64,000 bases of DNA from Mya arenaria (Eukaryota > Mollusca > Bivalvia > Myida > Myidae). A program made the translations under genes and the position numbers. Location of the stretch: positions 23,668,051 to 23,732,050 of the forward strand of contig NC_069136.1 in the NCBI RefSeq assembly GCF_026914265.1, written 5' to 3'. Of the stretch, positions 23,746 to 37,900 are shown piece after piece (position 1 is the stretch's first letter; every line of letters begins with the position of its first letter). A model generated the notes under the pieces. It saw only the letters and a list, made by a program, of their open reading frames with translations, was not told the DNA's origin and made no database searches.

Positions 23746-24775
23746 TAAGTAAGTAAGTACTCCTATAGTTGAAATGTTGGAAGGGCATGTTAGCACCCAG
23801 AATCATTTCGTAAGATTGCGCAATAACTTTATGTTTGATGTTGTTTGGGTCATTTATTTTACACAATAGTTATCAACAAGCAAATGTCTTTCAAATGCTA
23901 CCAAAATTGTAAAACTGCTACTGCTATTGGTTTATAGGATTACATTCTTTTCAAAAATAGGTTATGTAAGTAGGCTTTTTTATTTTTATTTTTTTATTAG
24001 GCTTTATATAAGAACGTTATTTTCCTCATTGGAGAATGGTGTTTAAGATATCTTCTGTATAAAGCCTTCAAGGTTTTAAGGTTTTAAACTACATATTAAA
24101 ACACACTCAAAAAATATTTTTTTTAGTTTTTCATTTTTTTTACCAATTGACTATAAAAACAGTAGGGTCCGCGCCTCTTTCGTATAGTAAGGGTCGGGTA
24201 ACCCTTACCAAACGTATTGTTTTAGGCCCAAGCACAAATCAAACTTAACATTGCAGTTCATAAAGCTATACGAGAACTAGCTTTTGCGGGTCTAGTATTT
24301 AATACGCTTTGTGTAATATTGATTTCATTTTCAAAATCGGCGGTGATATTCAATTTGTATTGATAAGAACAGCATTCCAGTCAAACATGATACCTTTCAT
24401 GAATTATGGCAATGAAAGCAAGCCTGACGATTCAGGAAAGAATATTACTATTTGCAAATCGACAATGGTATCAATAAAACAATACAAGCTTTTAAATGCA
24501 ATTTTGTGCCGATGACGAGTACGACTTAACAGTTCAAAGACTTTCAATGTGTTTCAATATGACTGTATTGAAGAGTGTAAATATTAGATTTATGCGAGTT
24601 AAAATCACAACTTTTCTTTCTAAGGTTGCCATAACTTCGTAAATAGTCCAAATCAGTACCTCGTCAACTTTAGTAACAACCGTCGCTTGCTCAGTTAGAG
24701 GTGATACGTTGTAAAGTTTGAAGTGACAGGTGACACGTGAACATTTGGATGCAGAGTTCGTGGCCAAACGTCGTC
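23746..24775. other. Gene C upstream flank, copy 1
   Basis: Collinear with 62,294-62,973. It contains the empty site (AAGTAAGTACTCCTATAG at about 23,746-23,765) of the Tigger element found in copy 2. The last ~250 bp before gene C are well conserved between copies and may hold the promoter. No clear TATA box was identified. Confidence 0.55.
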
Positions 24776-27627
<2,852 letters not shown>

Positions 27628-28400
27628 GACGTCATATACGTCCAACACAGGAAGAACAACTATCATGTTCGTGAAACAGAACTGGTGAACCATTTATTTA
27701 CGTTTGGTGTTTGTTTTTATGTCATCGATTTATGTTGTTTTGAAGCAGTTACCAGCTATAAAACTTGAGAACACAATGGCGTTTTGTAGACGGTCATTTG
27801 ATTTATCAGCGAGCACATACCTTTCTAATGGTACCAAAATTGTATGCGGTTACCAAGCATCCACATTTAACATTTAAAGGGTATACGAGCTATCAGATAG
27901 CTAGCTTATTTGTGGATAGGATTCCTTAAACGTTTATTGTTATTGTTTGGGATTAAAGTAACACTCTTATTCAAAATCAATACATACACATGTATAACAA
28001 ACATTATTTTTGAGTGATACACCTTTAAGTTCTTAAAATACTAAATAACGCATTTATGGAAAATATTAATAACTGATAAAAAGATTGTAACCGTATATGT
28101 TATTGCTGAAAACGCAAATATATTAAATGATTGGTGAATGCTAAAATATTTACTGTGATCTACTATAGTCTCATAAGGTAGATATACCATGTTTTCTGCA
28201 CCTTTCCTTAAAATTAAACTCGGTTTCCTTCATAAGAACCTTTGTTGTCGACATTTATTCCTCATTTTTGGTATATCAAAACATTTGTATTAATTGTTGT
28301 AAATTTTATTTGGGAGCAAGAGTGCATCTTTAATACTTACGAAAGGTTACTGGAAAATTTATTAGAATCCAAACAACTTTAAAAAATATAATAAAATAAA
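27628..28400. other. 3' flank of gene C with a MITE
   Basis: Follows the gene C stop. Apart from the MITE at 27,953-28,333, nothing is recognised. Confidence 0.45.
27953..28333. mobile_element. ~370 bp MITE
   Basis: TTAAAGTAACACTCTTATTC at the left and AGAGTGCATCTTTAA at the right, one of the best-preserved copies. Both ends carry TTAA. No orthologous site is available in the window. Confidence 0.8.
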
Positions 28401-28439
28401 TATTAATATTCCACCAGGCGTGGGGACAGAGGATTTAAA

Positions 28440-28766
28440 GGAAAACACAGATAGGTCCAAATTAGAACCATTCACTGAGACTTCTTCTGTCTGTTTTTAC
28501 CATCTCTCTTGGAGAGCCTGTCCTTTCTCCTATTCCTAGATGGAAACTAGAGCCTTCAAGAGCTGTTGAAGCAGCAGGTCCTTCAGAGGATTTTGATTCT
28601 TCTTATTTGTCTTCTGTCAGTTATATCATCCAACAGCGTAGACCTAGACTGACTCCTCTTCCAGACTCCAGACTGTCGTTTCCTTGTCCTGTCACTGTCA
28701 AACCTACAAACACTTCTATGAGATTCCTTCGAGGGATGCGAATCCTCCTTCATTTGTCTCTGTAGA
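28440..28766 (+). other. Unidentified open stretch, Pro/Ser/Arg-rich
   Basis: A frame of roughly 100 codons without an early ATG reads ISLGEPVLSPIPRWKLEPSR, then VEAAGPSEDFDSSYLSSVSY and IIQQRRPRLTPLPDSRLSFP, ending near 28,766. The locally higher GC content and the length of the open stretch suggest a coding remnant. No family was recognised and no splice sites are convincing. Confidence 0.25.
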
Positions 28767-28799
28767 TCCTGGTCGAGGTGAATATGCTAGTTCGGTTGT

Positions 28800-29460
28800 C
28801 CAAGAATAACCATAGCCCACGTTAAGATGAGTGACGAAAGCATCGGACGAATATGGAGAGGAGCTCGCTCAACAATTATTTGTGTAATTCCTGTGTTAAA
28901 TGTGTGAAAGTATTGGGTGTGGGGGGGGGTATCCATTCTTAAAGTTGAATTCCAATTGCTTGATTTTCTGTGTTCTCTTATAAACATATCGTACATTGTG
29001 AACCATAATCAGTATTAGTATATTTAACATTTTGGTATTCGATTGGCATTTCATTTGCTCGGATTGGTATCTGCTGTATGGTTTAACTACTATTATATAT
29101 TGTCACGCTTGTATTATGGAATGGATATTGTGCGTAAAGTCATGCAGTAATCATATATTTCATATTATGTTATAAATGATTTCTTTGATATTTTCAAATA
29201 TAGTTTTACATGAGTAATCTTTATTTGTAAACATTTTTACTGTGCCTTAAATATTTCTCTTCATTCAGATGAAATAATTTCCCTTTAAGTTTACAATATA
29301 AAAATCTATAAAATTGCATATGAAGTGTTCATTTCATACATATTTTGGAATTATAATATCAAGTTTGCATAATTTGTGTCTATTTTGCTAGATTTTTCAA
29401 TTGCAATATGCTTTGCTGTGTTTGATTTTATTTTGCAGATTATTACAGCAGACAGTTTCC
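28800..29460. other. Intergenic, nothing recognised
   Basis: AT-rich sequence with a G run at about 28,921-28,930. No exon or element was seen. Confidence 0.4.
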
Positions 29461-29469
29461 TGTAATGTG

Positions 29470-29830
29470 TTTATTACGTTTTACTGTGTATTTTCGATTT
29501 GATACTTTGATAAGATTTACCTTTTGCGTTTTATCTTTATTAAGAATTGTTGGGATAAGAGTGAGGTTTGTGCACATAAACTGGTTTAAACCCCCAGTAA
29601 ATTTACATTTTACTGACCGTTCCAAGGCGGTACCTAACAATTCTTGATAAACATACCTATTTGTTATATATAGTACGTATGCACTGTGCTGTTTGTGGAG
29701 TTTTGTGCTGTTCTTCTATGTTTCTTGTTTGTGCCCAGTGCCACTAAACCGGGTTTATGTTTAAACTTTTTGCTACTGAGCTTGTTTCTGTAGCTTTTTG
29801 CATAAAAATTGTGCTTAAATTAATTAATTA
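29470..29830. mobile_element. Inverted copy of the 344 bp SINE-like retroposon
   Basis: The reverse complement matches 3,764-4,107, including GTTTAAACATAAACCCGGTT, GAAGAACAGCACAAAACT and CTGGGGGTTTAAACCAGTTT. It abuts a (TTAA)n microsatellite at 29,818-29,838. Confidence 0.75.
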
Positions 29831-29839
29831 ATTAATTGT

Positions 29840-30480
29840 CATTTTGTTTTAAAAAGTTTGAAAAGATGTACAACAGCATTATTTACACTAGTTATATTTT
29901 CTAGGATTATCATCATCATTTTATATTAATTTTGAAGTTTGTACAATGATAAATTCATTATTTCACAGCGTGCAGTTTTTTATGCAAGGGAGACAATTGC
30001 TACACATATAAGATATCATTCTATTGTAATGTTTTGCCTAATGCCATACTTGTTGTTGTTGTTTTTTTGTAAGCAAAGGTTACTAATTATTTGATTAATT
30101 TAGGGTTTCATTTATCCATCTGATATTTTTATACATTTAAAGGAGACCTGTTTTTTATACTTAAAATTTTCATCTTGGGAGAAATGCTTTTTCAGGCAGT
30201 GGTAATATGAAACCATGTATTCATTTATTTCTAGTGTCATAGCCAGTGTTTATACCGGCGAATTAACTGTGGGTTAATCCGGGGTTTGTAAACTCGCGAA
30301 TATTTCAATGCAATTCGTAATCCGGAATCATTCGCACTGCGTTTTTTCGAAAAGATTTACAAATCCGAGATTTACACAGGGTTATGTTGATCAGAGCCTT
30401 CAACCTTAAAAGCGTAACATTGCACGGGCAAATGGTATCATTTGCGGTACATCTGGATACATGACTGATTTGATTTATAA
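29840..30480. other. Intergenic, nothing recognised
   Basis: No exon, RNA gene or repeat end could be supported. Confidence 0.4.
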
Positions 30481-30488
30481 ATAAGGAG

Positions 30489-30629
30489 CGAAACATTTGA
30501 GAAAAAAATGTTATTTTAGAAATTGTTGATAAGTATAAAATGTTTATTGAGAATAAAACAACGGATGCCGTAACCATTTCGAAAAAGCAAGAGGGTTGGA
30601 AGCAGGTTACAACAGAGTTTAACGCACGG
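30489..30629 (+). pseudogene. Myb/SANT-like DNA-binding domain fragment
   Basis: The plus frame reads EKNVILEIVDKYKMFIENKT, TDAVTISKKQ, EGWKQVTTEFNA. This resembles the first two helices of the trihelix/Myb-SANT-like domain in NAIF1-type and Harbinger-associated proteins (K-x-V-L-L-x-L-V-D-K-Y-K ... W-x-x-I-x-x-x-F-N). A stop lies just before EKN and the frame ends soon after, so it is a scrap, or one exon of a decayed gene. Family assignment is from memory of the motif. Confidence 0.45.
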
Positions 30630-30661
30630 TTATGTATAATTTTAGATTTTATAATATCCAA

Positions 30662-32050
30662 TAATATCTAAAACCAGAAAAATAAATTATATATACCTTG
30701 TAATACATAAACACGTATTTCATTTGATAGTCTGGTGGCATGAACTCGACTTAGTTACGTATGTTGATGATGTTGACAATCATATTTCTGTAAGTGTATA
30801 TGTTATAAACATAAAAAGAAGGGTAAGTTCCCCTAAGGTCACAGGTAAGGTCATCCTAGGAAAAAAAAAATTCAAAATAGTACACATGTCCAAATTTCAT
30901 GGATTTAGCTTTAAAAGGTAAAAGGAGGTGATCCAGCTTTATTTCAAAGAAACGATGGTAAACGACCATATACTTGTGACCCCCGGACAGGGACTAGTTT
31001 TGACCCTAGGGGCACGATTTGAATAAGCTTGATAGAGGAATACTGTATGATGCTACATACAAACTACTAAAGGTTTTGGCTTGGAAGTTTCAGATAAAAC
31101 TATTTTCATATCATTTGTTTAACTCTAGTACGTGACCGTTTTTGTCCACAGAAGCACAATTCGAACAAAATTGTTGGAGGACCATTGTATGATGCTTCAT
31201 ACAAATTGTCAAGAGTCCCGACAAAGCTGTTTCAGACAAGAATAGTTTTCATATAAAAAAATATGAGTCTATAGGAAACCTGTAGCCAAGCAGTTTAAAA
31301 GAAGATGTCGTTTGAAGCAATTGAGTACTATGCGTTCATCTTAGCTAAGGAACCTCACTAAACAACCTTGTCATGAAGTGCTACTGTGATATTGTGTTAC
31401 ACGTTTACTTTTGGAGTAATTAAAACTAAAATAAAATATAAAAAAATATAAAAATTTATAAATTGAGTAAAAATACATGACCAAAACATAACTTTCACTA
31501 AATCTAAACGTGTCCGCGTTCGAATAATTTGGTAAACAAGACTATTAATTAAGCGACAGTAGAAAATGGCAGGACCGCTCTGGAAAGCCATAAAAATAGG
31601 AAACATGTGCCAATTTTGGCCGCAGAGGTTTCAAAAGTTGACAAGCTTTTTTTCTCATTAATATTTTACACAAAGTACAAATCTGTACACATACAAAAAG
31701 GCAGTAATGGCATTATAAATTTTGTATGTGGTTACCTTCCCGCATACAATCACACACGCATCCACTCACACGTACACATTTTTTCCAATTTCACAAACGT
31801 TTATCCCCCTAATGATGTTCGAAGCTAAGTATTGTACTTTGTTATATTAACAAATATATTTATATATATCTTTCAAGGTAAAAAGGTAATAATAATAAAT
31901 TATGATTATAAAATACTGCAGCAAATACTGGTTATGATGAGTAATTCACGACTAAATAATACGTTATTTTAGAGTGCCGAATTTACTGCGAATTTTATCT
32001 ATAGATCGAGGTTTAAAACTTGCCATTTCTTCTCGTGGGATTCATCTTTA
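30662..32050. other. Intergenic, nothing recognised
   Basis: Contains two related ~60 bp stretches (GTATGATGCTACATACAAAC at about 31,045 and TGTATGATGCTTCATACAAA at about 31,185), a weak local duplication. No exon is supported. Confidence 0.4.
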
Positions 32051-32054
32051 TCAT

Positions 32055-32494
32055 TTAACAGTGTGAATTGCGAATGGTAGATGTTTTTTTTTCCCACCTC
32101 CGCTCAGAAAAACTGTATTTTTCCGCTGAAACTATTTTGTACGTAGAAGTGCAGACGGATTCCTTTTTATCATTGCCCGTTGTGCAAGCTAAGAATTTCC
32201 ACCATGGCCAAATATTTGGATCTAGATATGTGGGTTTGGAGAAAGGATGGTCCACACACGTACGGTTGGTTATACAGCTCAGTCTAGGTAATTTAGTTAC
32301 GCAAAGCAACCTACTTGGATAAACTGGTTTTGGTCAAATACTTTCGGCGACCAAATTCTGGCATCATCTTTGATGTTCAAGTGTTCAATTCGTTGGCTGT
32401 GCAGCCTTCCTTGTGTTGGGTCAAAGAAGTACTTCGCACTTTGTCGGACGATTGAGGCGGATAACTGGCTGTCATATACAGGGCTTTTCCACAC
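32055..32494 (-). pseudogene. Discoidin (F5/8 type C) domain, degenerate
   Basis: The minus frame 32,494-32,297 gives VYDSQLSASIV ... FDPTQGRLHS ... DARIWSPKVFDQNQFIQVG. This fits the N-terminal half of an F5/8 type C domain, where D-S-x-I-x-A-S, R-L-x-x and W-x-x-x-x-x-D-x-x-Q-W-I-Q-V are usual. The frame then stops. The rest of the fold may persist in another frame (STYKIVSAEKYSFSERRW, about 32,150-32,090), recalling the V-x-S-Y-x-I-x-Y-S segment. The domain is thus probably broken. The PAN exon 1.1 kb upstream on the same strand could belong to the same gene. Confidence 0.5.
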
Positions 32495-33569
32495 AAATTG
32501 AAGTCATCATGTGGACATGTGGTGCCTGGGGGTATAAAGTAAAACCCTACATTATTTTGACCTTAGAAAAACAACATCTTTATCTTTGTAAACAGGTTTG
32601 TTTTAACTAGTGATGAAACGATTATCAAGTACAATCGATAAATCGTCGCTGACAATGCTATGTCGGCGACAATCGATAGTGGTTGTCAAAAATCGATGCC
32701 GCTAATGTTACTTCCGGTAACCACGTATTTTTTTATTTTGTGGTAAAAGTCAAGTAACTGTCAATTTTTTCTTTTCGGTAAATTCTCGCTGAGTTCATTT
32801 TAACAAAGGGGGTCAATCATTTACACAAATGCGGTGAATGTAAACACTTTTGCTTAAAAACTTACAAACTCTCCCAAAATTACAAATTGTTTTAAATTGT
32901 TTGTACATTTCATAAAACTTTCTTCAATAACCTGTCTCTATGGTGTAGTGGGTCCGGTTTTACCTGCAAAAACCGGGGAATAGAATGGAATAGAAATGTT
33001 TTCAAGACTAAAAAAAAAGTCTATTTTAATATATAAAATATATGTATTAATTCCATTCCTTGTGTCCGTGTTACATATTCTAAGTGTATAATTGGGAACA
33101 TAAATGAAATAAAAAAACTAACCTAGAAACTGAAGACGATGTGTTTGCTCTAAAATAGTGTTAAAATACGCCGAAAGAATACCGTACATATATAATGAAT
33201 ATTATATTTTTTTAGTTTCATCTTTGTCTGGACATTATACTCATTAGAAATCATGACGTTTCCTATGCAGCGTTTTTTTAATAATACTATTTAATTTGTT
33301 TACGAATGATTGCGTTATTTGTATCCTCTACATTTAAAAAACGACAATATTTCTTACCTTCAGGAACATATTTGTCGAGTAAGATTGTTCAAGATTGAGC
33401 GGTGTAACAGAACTCTGTCATTATGCCGAATGCGCAATGTGAACGTACTTTGATTGACACTAACAATTCAAGTTCATTAATAGACAAAATGATTTGTCTT
33501 TCGCTCACTGAACACGCTTTGTGTTTGTTTGAAAGAAGCGAATGCTTCTATTTTGTACCTAAGCCTTAC

Positions 33570-33760
33570 CGTTTAAGAACAACATAATTTTAGAAGCTTG
33601 ATCATTGACATGTTCGGCCAATCCTTGTTCGTCCATACTCAGGTAGCAGTTATGGGAGCTTTTGTTGTAACTGGAGGACATGCACTGGTTATTCCTGGAT
33701 AAACTCAGGCAGTTTGCTGCACATCCTAACTCCGATATGTCGCTTCTTACCGTGATATAA
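33570..33760 (-). CDS. PAN/apple-like exon (gene D)
   Basis: A 191 nt exon with acceptor CTTTCAAG and donor G|GTAAGG, open in one frame for 63 codons. It reads VRSDISELGCAANCLSLSRN, then QCMSSSYNKSSHNCYLSM. The spacing C-x3-C, C-x5-Y, C-Y-L is that of PAN/apple modules, which are common adhesion or carbohydrate-binding domains in secreted molluscan proteins. It has no start codon, so it is internal. The exon is phase 2 in and phase 1 out. The discoidin remnant downstream suggests a PAN plus F5/8C architecture. The signal-peptide exon was not found. Confidence 0.5.
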
Positions 33761-34816
33761 CTTGAAAGTCGTATATGAACATATTCTAAAACAAGATTTC
33801 AAGACAGAAGAGTCTATTATATGCATAATCAGAAATTAATAAAAATATAAATATTTCAAAGCTTCGATATTCTTAAAGCCCATTTTGATAGCATTTAGAA
33901 CACTATAAAATAAGAACTCATGTTAAATTAGTTGTGGATCATAAATAAAAATAGAATATTTTAAATTCCCAAATATCTGAAACCCAATCTTTATATGATT
34001 TAAGACAATTGAGTGGTAAGAACTCTGCTTAAATAATTTGCGAATCGGTGCGTTCATTAAGGTATTCGAATCGATAACAAATTAGTACCACAAACGTTAT
34101 ATTGACAAAATTGTGAATATGATGTTGTCCAGTGACACCATTATAAACAAATACTATTGGCAGTATTTTCTGAGTATGATTGTGTTAATAAGATAAATTA
34201 TTTATTAAAATATATAGACGATGTTGCTGTTGTTTATCATTGTTTGTTCTTTATTTTAACCGAAGTCAGAGCTATCACAGGCGTGATCAATAGTCTTACA
34301 CCCTGCCCGAACATGCCTTGCTTATGATTTAACAACATTTTCATCTGCGCTTTACAACGGACCAAAATTCCTATGAAAAGTATGTGCAGTTCTTTTGGAG
34401 CAGCATGTGATGGACGCGGCGTGATGGGACATTGACGGGCTAAACTCCTGAACATATCCAAGATATCTGGGGATATAATTGAAGGTGATACTTACGTCAA
34501 TATTTTAAAACCAAAAACTATGTTTTGGTCGAAGGTTTAACCTTTCTCGTAATAAAATATTGCTTGATAATATCAAATGTATATGAAAATTTCAGGGGAT
34601 AACCTCTCATGGTATGGGTTGACTACCTTCATTTATCGACAAGTATGTAAATGAATACCAAAAGTGTTTCTCAGCGTATTTTGAAATCTAATTATGTAAT
34701 AAATGCAAAATAAATTTTCAATAGAAGATAAATACGCCGTTACTAATTAGTGATTACATAGACCCACCTGATCATTATCTGTTTTCAGGTAACGTCTTTT
34801 AGAACTATCTATACAA
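33761..34816. other. Intergenic up to the duplication boundary
   Basis: No exon is supported. A 74-codon minus frame at 34,237-34,461 has no recognisable domain or splice context. The collinear part of copy 2 begins at or before 34,817. Confidence 0.4.
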
Positions 34817-36954
34817 ATCTTGAATAATACAATGGAATAATGTTCCGACGGTATTCTTTAGTCGAATAATAACAAAATTATTGATAAACATTGTTTCTGT
34901 TAAATTATTAATAATACAATTAAAACTTTTCTCATGCGAAACTGACCATATGGTGTATTTAACAAAAAGATTTAAATTCTGAATAAAGCTCGTGCCACCC
35001 TATAAAATACTGTTCGTTAAAAGATGAATATTTTTTAGAGAAAATATTGATGTCGGATTTAATAAAATCAACAGAACAAAAAAAACGAAGGGAGTTAATT
35101 ATGCATAACGGTTTATAATACAAACTACCACCGACATTTCGTTTGCAATAGAGATGTCTGCTGCTGTTTACTCCTGACGACGTCACGGCCCTTCGCCTTT
35201 TTGTTATCTATATCGGGAAAGGACTCTCTCATAGAGATTGGCACCTAAATACATTTTCCATTAAACAAACAGTAAACCACTTTTTCCACCTAGTTTAACT
35301 TATTGTAATCGTTCGGCAAATTATACCAATCTTTCAAGAAACCTTACCAGTGTTGATACGGAAACCCTGTTTAGAATTTAGCGCAATTGATATTACAAAA
35401 GTACAGTCAGTTTGGGGCATGAACAGCCTTCTAGTTTATCTTAATCATTTCAACGCAGTTATAATATAAGACCTTAATGATTCGGATGACTTTTGACAAA
35501 ACATTTGGACAAAAAAAGTTATTTAATTTAATGCGTGGTGTTTAAATAAACACTAAGCAAACCGATTCGATTATCTTACATTTAAAACAAAAGGATTGCA
35601 AATGGGTGTGCTATGAAGAAATACTGCACTTTTTATCCAGTCCTTATTATCACTGAATGCTCTCCAACTTGGAAGATTTAAATATATCATATTACTCAAT
35701 TTTTCAAGAAGGTGTTTTTAAATTTCTGTACCAAAAATATCAAGTGGATTTATTTGGATATCAAAGTTTTCAGTAATGTTTGTTTTTTCTTAATACACCG
35801 CTTACCGCATTCCCTAATAGTTGTCCATTCCAAAATAAGAAGAACATCGTAATCCACATTGATTTTAACAAATAGGCCATCTTCGTTATATTTGGATCAT
35901 AGTCTAACTAGAACATTATCTTTCAACATGACGGAGATGGCCTATTTGTTAAAATCGCATTTGATTCGCTTTCTTTCATGCTTTTATGAAGTTTAAGTTC
36001 ACCGTGTCCAATCGTTGCGAGGTGAAGTGGTGGAGGTAACGTTGGTAAGTAGTAGAATCTAAACACGTGTGGTAAACACGACCAGAGGTTAGAAATTTTA
36101 TTCAAGTAATCGAGAAATTGAAATGTTTCCCTTCAAGGATATGTGCAAGATGACCCATTGTAAATAATTCCATGAATTATTTGGTTTCCTCTACAACATC
36201 GCCGTTTCCCCAATTATTCGAGAAAAAAAACACATTTTACATGAAATGTTTGATCTGCGAACTTAAAATTAAAAAACAGCAATAAACACAACCATAATTG
36301 ACAAGACAGCTTCAGTCCGTGGGAAATCTCTTATATGTAGCGTATTTTGATATTTTGGTATAATTAACGTGTAATATTGTCCTTTAAGGGGACATCTTAG
36401 AAAAGAATATTGTAACGCTGTATGATGTGGTGGAGCTGTCAGGTTTTGCTTGGTTACGCTGGTTCAAAGAAGTTTTTAATTTCTGTTTTTAGCAATTTAT
36501 CAACATATTTTGTTTACTTTGACATTTGAATTGTATAAGTCGAAATAAACTGTCTTTCTGTGTGTCTGTTTGTCTGCCATATGAATTAGTTTGATGAAAT
36601 GTGGAGGGTATTCAAAATAATCGTTATCAATAATTATGAAATGTTCACTAAGTTTAAAGTATTCATTATTTTGTTTTATGAATATGACTCCTATGGTCTA
36701 AGTACTGTCACGTTCTACTCGAATTCTGTGTACCTCACACTCTTATTGACTGTATATTTAAATGCATCAGCATTTGCATCATCTAATTAACTAATTTAGA
36801 TAGTTTAACTGTTGTAATTGTCTCGACTGGTGTATTTGTCCTGAACATTGATTACGATCTTGAGGTTATCAGGCAATTCATCCAAGAAGTGCGAGCTCCT
36901 ATACGGAAGCACAAGTCTCATGTGAATTGCAATTTTAAAGGATGGGGAAATACC
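34817..36954. other. Copy 2 flank, no intact gene
   Basis: Collinear with 1-1,959. The counterpart of the 96-codon frame at 760-1,050 (about 35,852-35,600, minus) keeps its start and the GCG|GTAAGC donor-like site but is frameshifted beyond it. Copy 2 has an extra ~250 bp at about 36,520-36,780 not seen in copy 1. Confidence 0.5.
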
Positions 36955-37900
36955 TAATTAATGAAAAGTGCCATTTTCTAGAATGGAGCACTCCACTCCC
37001 TTCATGGTAAAGGCCTTTTTGTAGAATGGATCACTCGCTTCATGGTAAATTCCATTTTGTAGAATGGATCACTCGCTTCATGGTAAATGCAGTTTTGTAG
37101 AATGGATCACTCGCTTCATGGTAAATGCTGTTTTGCAGGATTAAGCACTAGCTTATTTGGAAATTCCACATTGTAGGTTCGTGAGATATGCGATTCTATA
37201 AGACGGAGAACTAACTTATCGTAAGTGCCATTTTGTAGGCTGGAGCACTAGCTTCACAGACACTATCATCTTCCGATCTAGGTTTCACGGGAAATGCCAC
37301 TTGTAGGATTGAGGACTAGCTTATTGGGAAATGCCACTTTGTAAACTTGACGACTAGCTTATTGGGAAATGCCACTTTGTAGGATTGAGGACCAGCTTAT
37401 TGGGAAATGCCACTTTGTAGGATTGAGGAATAGCCTATTGGGAAATGTCACTTTGTAGGATTGAGAACTAGTGTATTGGGAAATGCCATTTTGTAGGATT
37501 GTAGTCTAGCTAATTGGAAAATGCCACTTTGTAGGATTGAGGACTAGCTTATTGGGAAATGCCATTTTGTAGGAGTGTAGTCTAGCTTATTTGGAAATGC
37601 CACTTTGTAGGATGGTGGACTAGCTTATTGGGAAATGCCACTTTGTAGGATCGAGGACTAGCTTATTAGGAAATACCACTTTGTAGGATGGAGGACTAGC
37701 TTTTTTGGAAAATGCTACTTTGAAGGATCGAGGACTAGCTTATTGGGAAATGACACTTTGTAGGATGGAGGACTAGCTTATTGGGAAATGCCTACTTGTA
37801 GGATTAAGGACTAGCTTATTGGGAAATGCCTACTTGTAAGATTGAGGACTAGTTTAAATGGGAAATGCCACTTTGAAGGATGGAGCACTAGCTTCATGTG
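36955..37900. repeat. 38 bp minisatellite 3' of gene A (copy 2)
   Basis: About 25 units of the same 38 bp repeat as 1,960-2,650, with more units and more homogeneous ones (GCCACTTTGTAGGATTGAGG, ACTAGCTTATTGGGAA). The array has changed length since the duplication. Confidence 0.85.

Noticed and set aside
24186-24210. Small inverted repeat GTAAGGGT...AACCCTTAC
   Set aside because: Only 9 bp per arm, not conserved with copy 2 by eye, and no associated transcript feature.
30305-30661. 118-codon minus-strand frame
   Set aside because: It is antisense to the Myb/SANT-like motif, which has recognisable residues; no splice or domain support.
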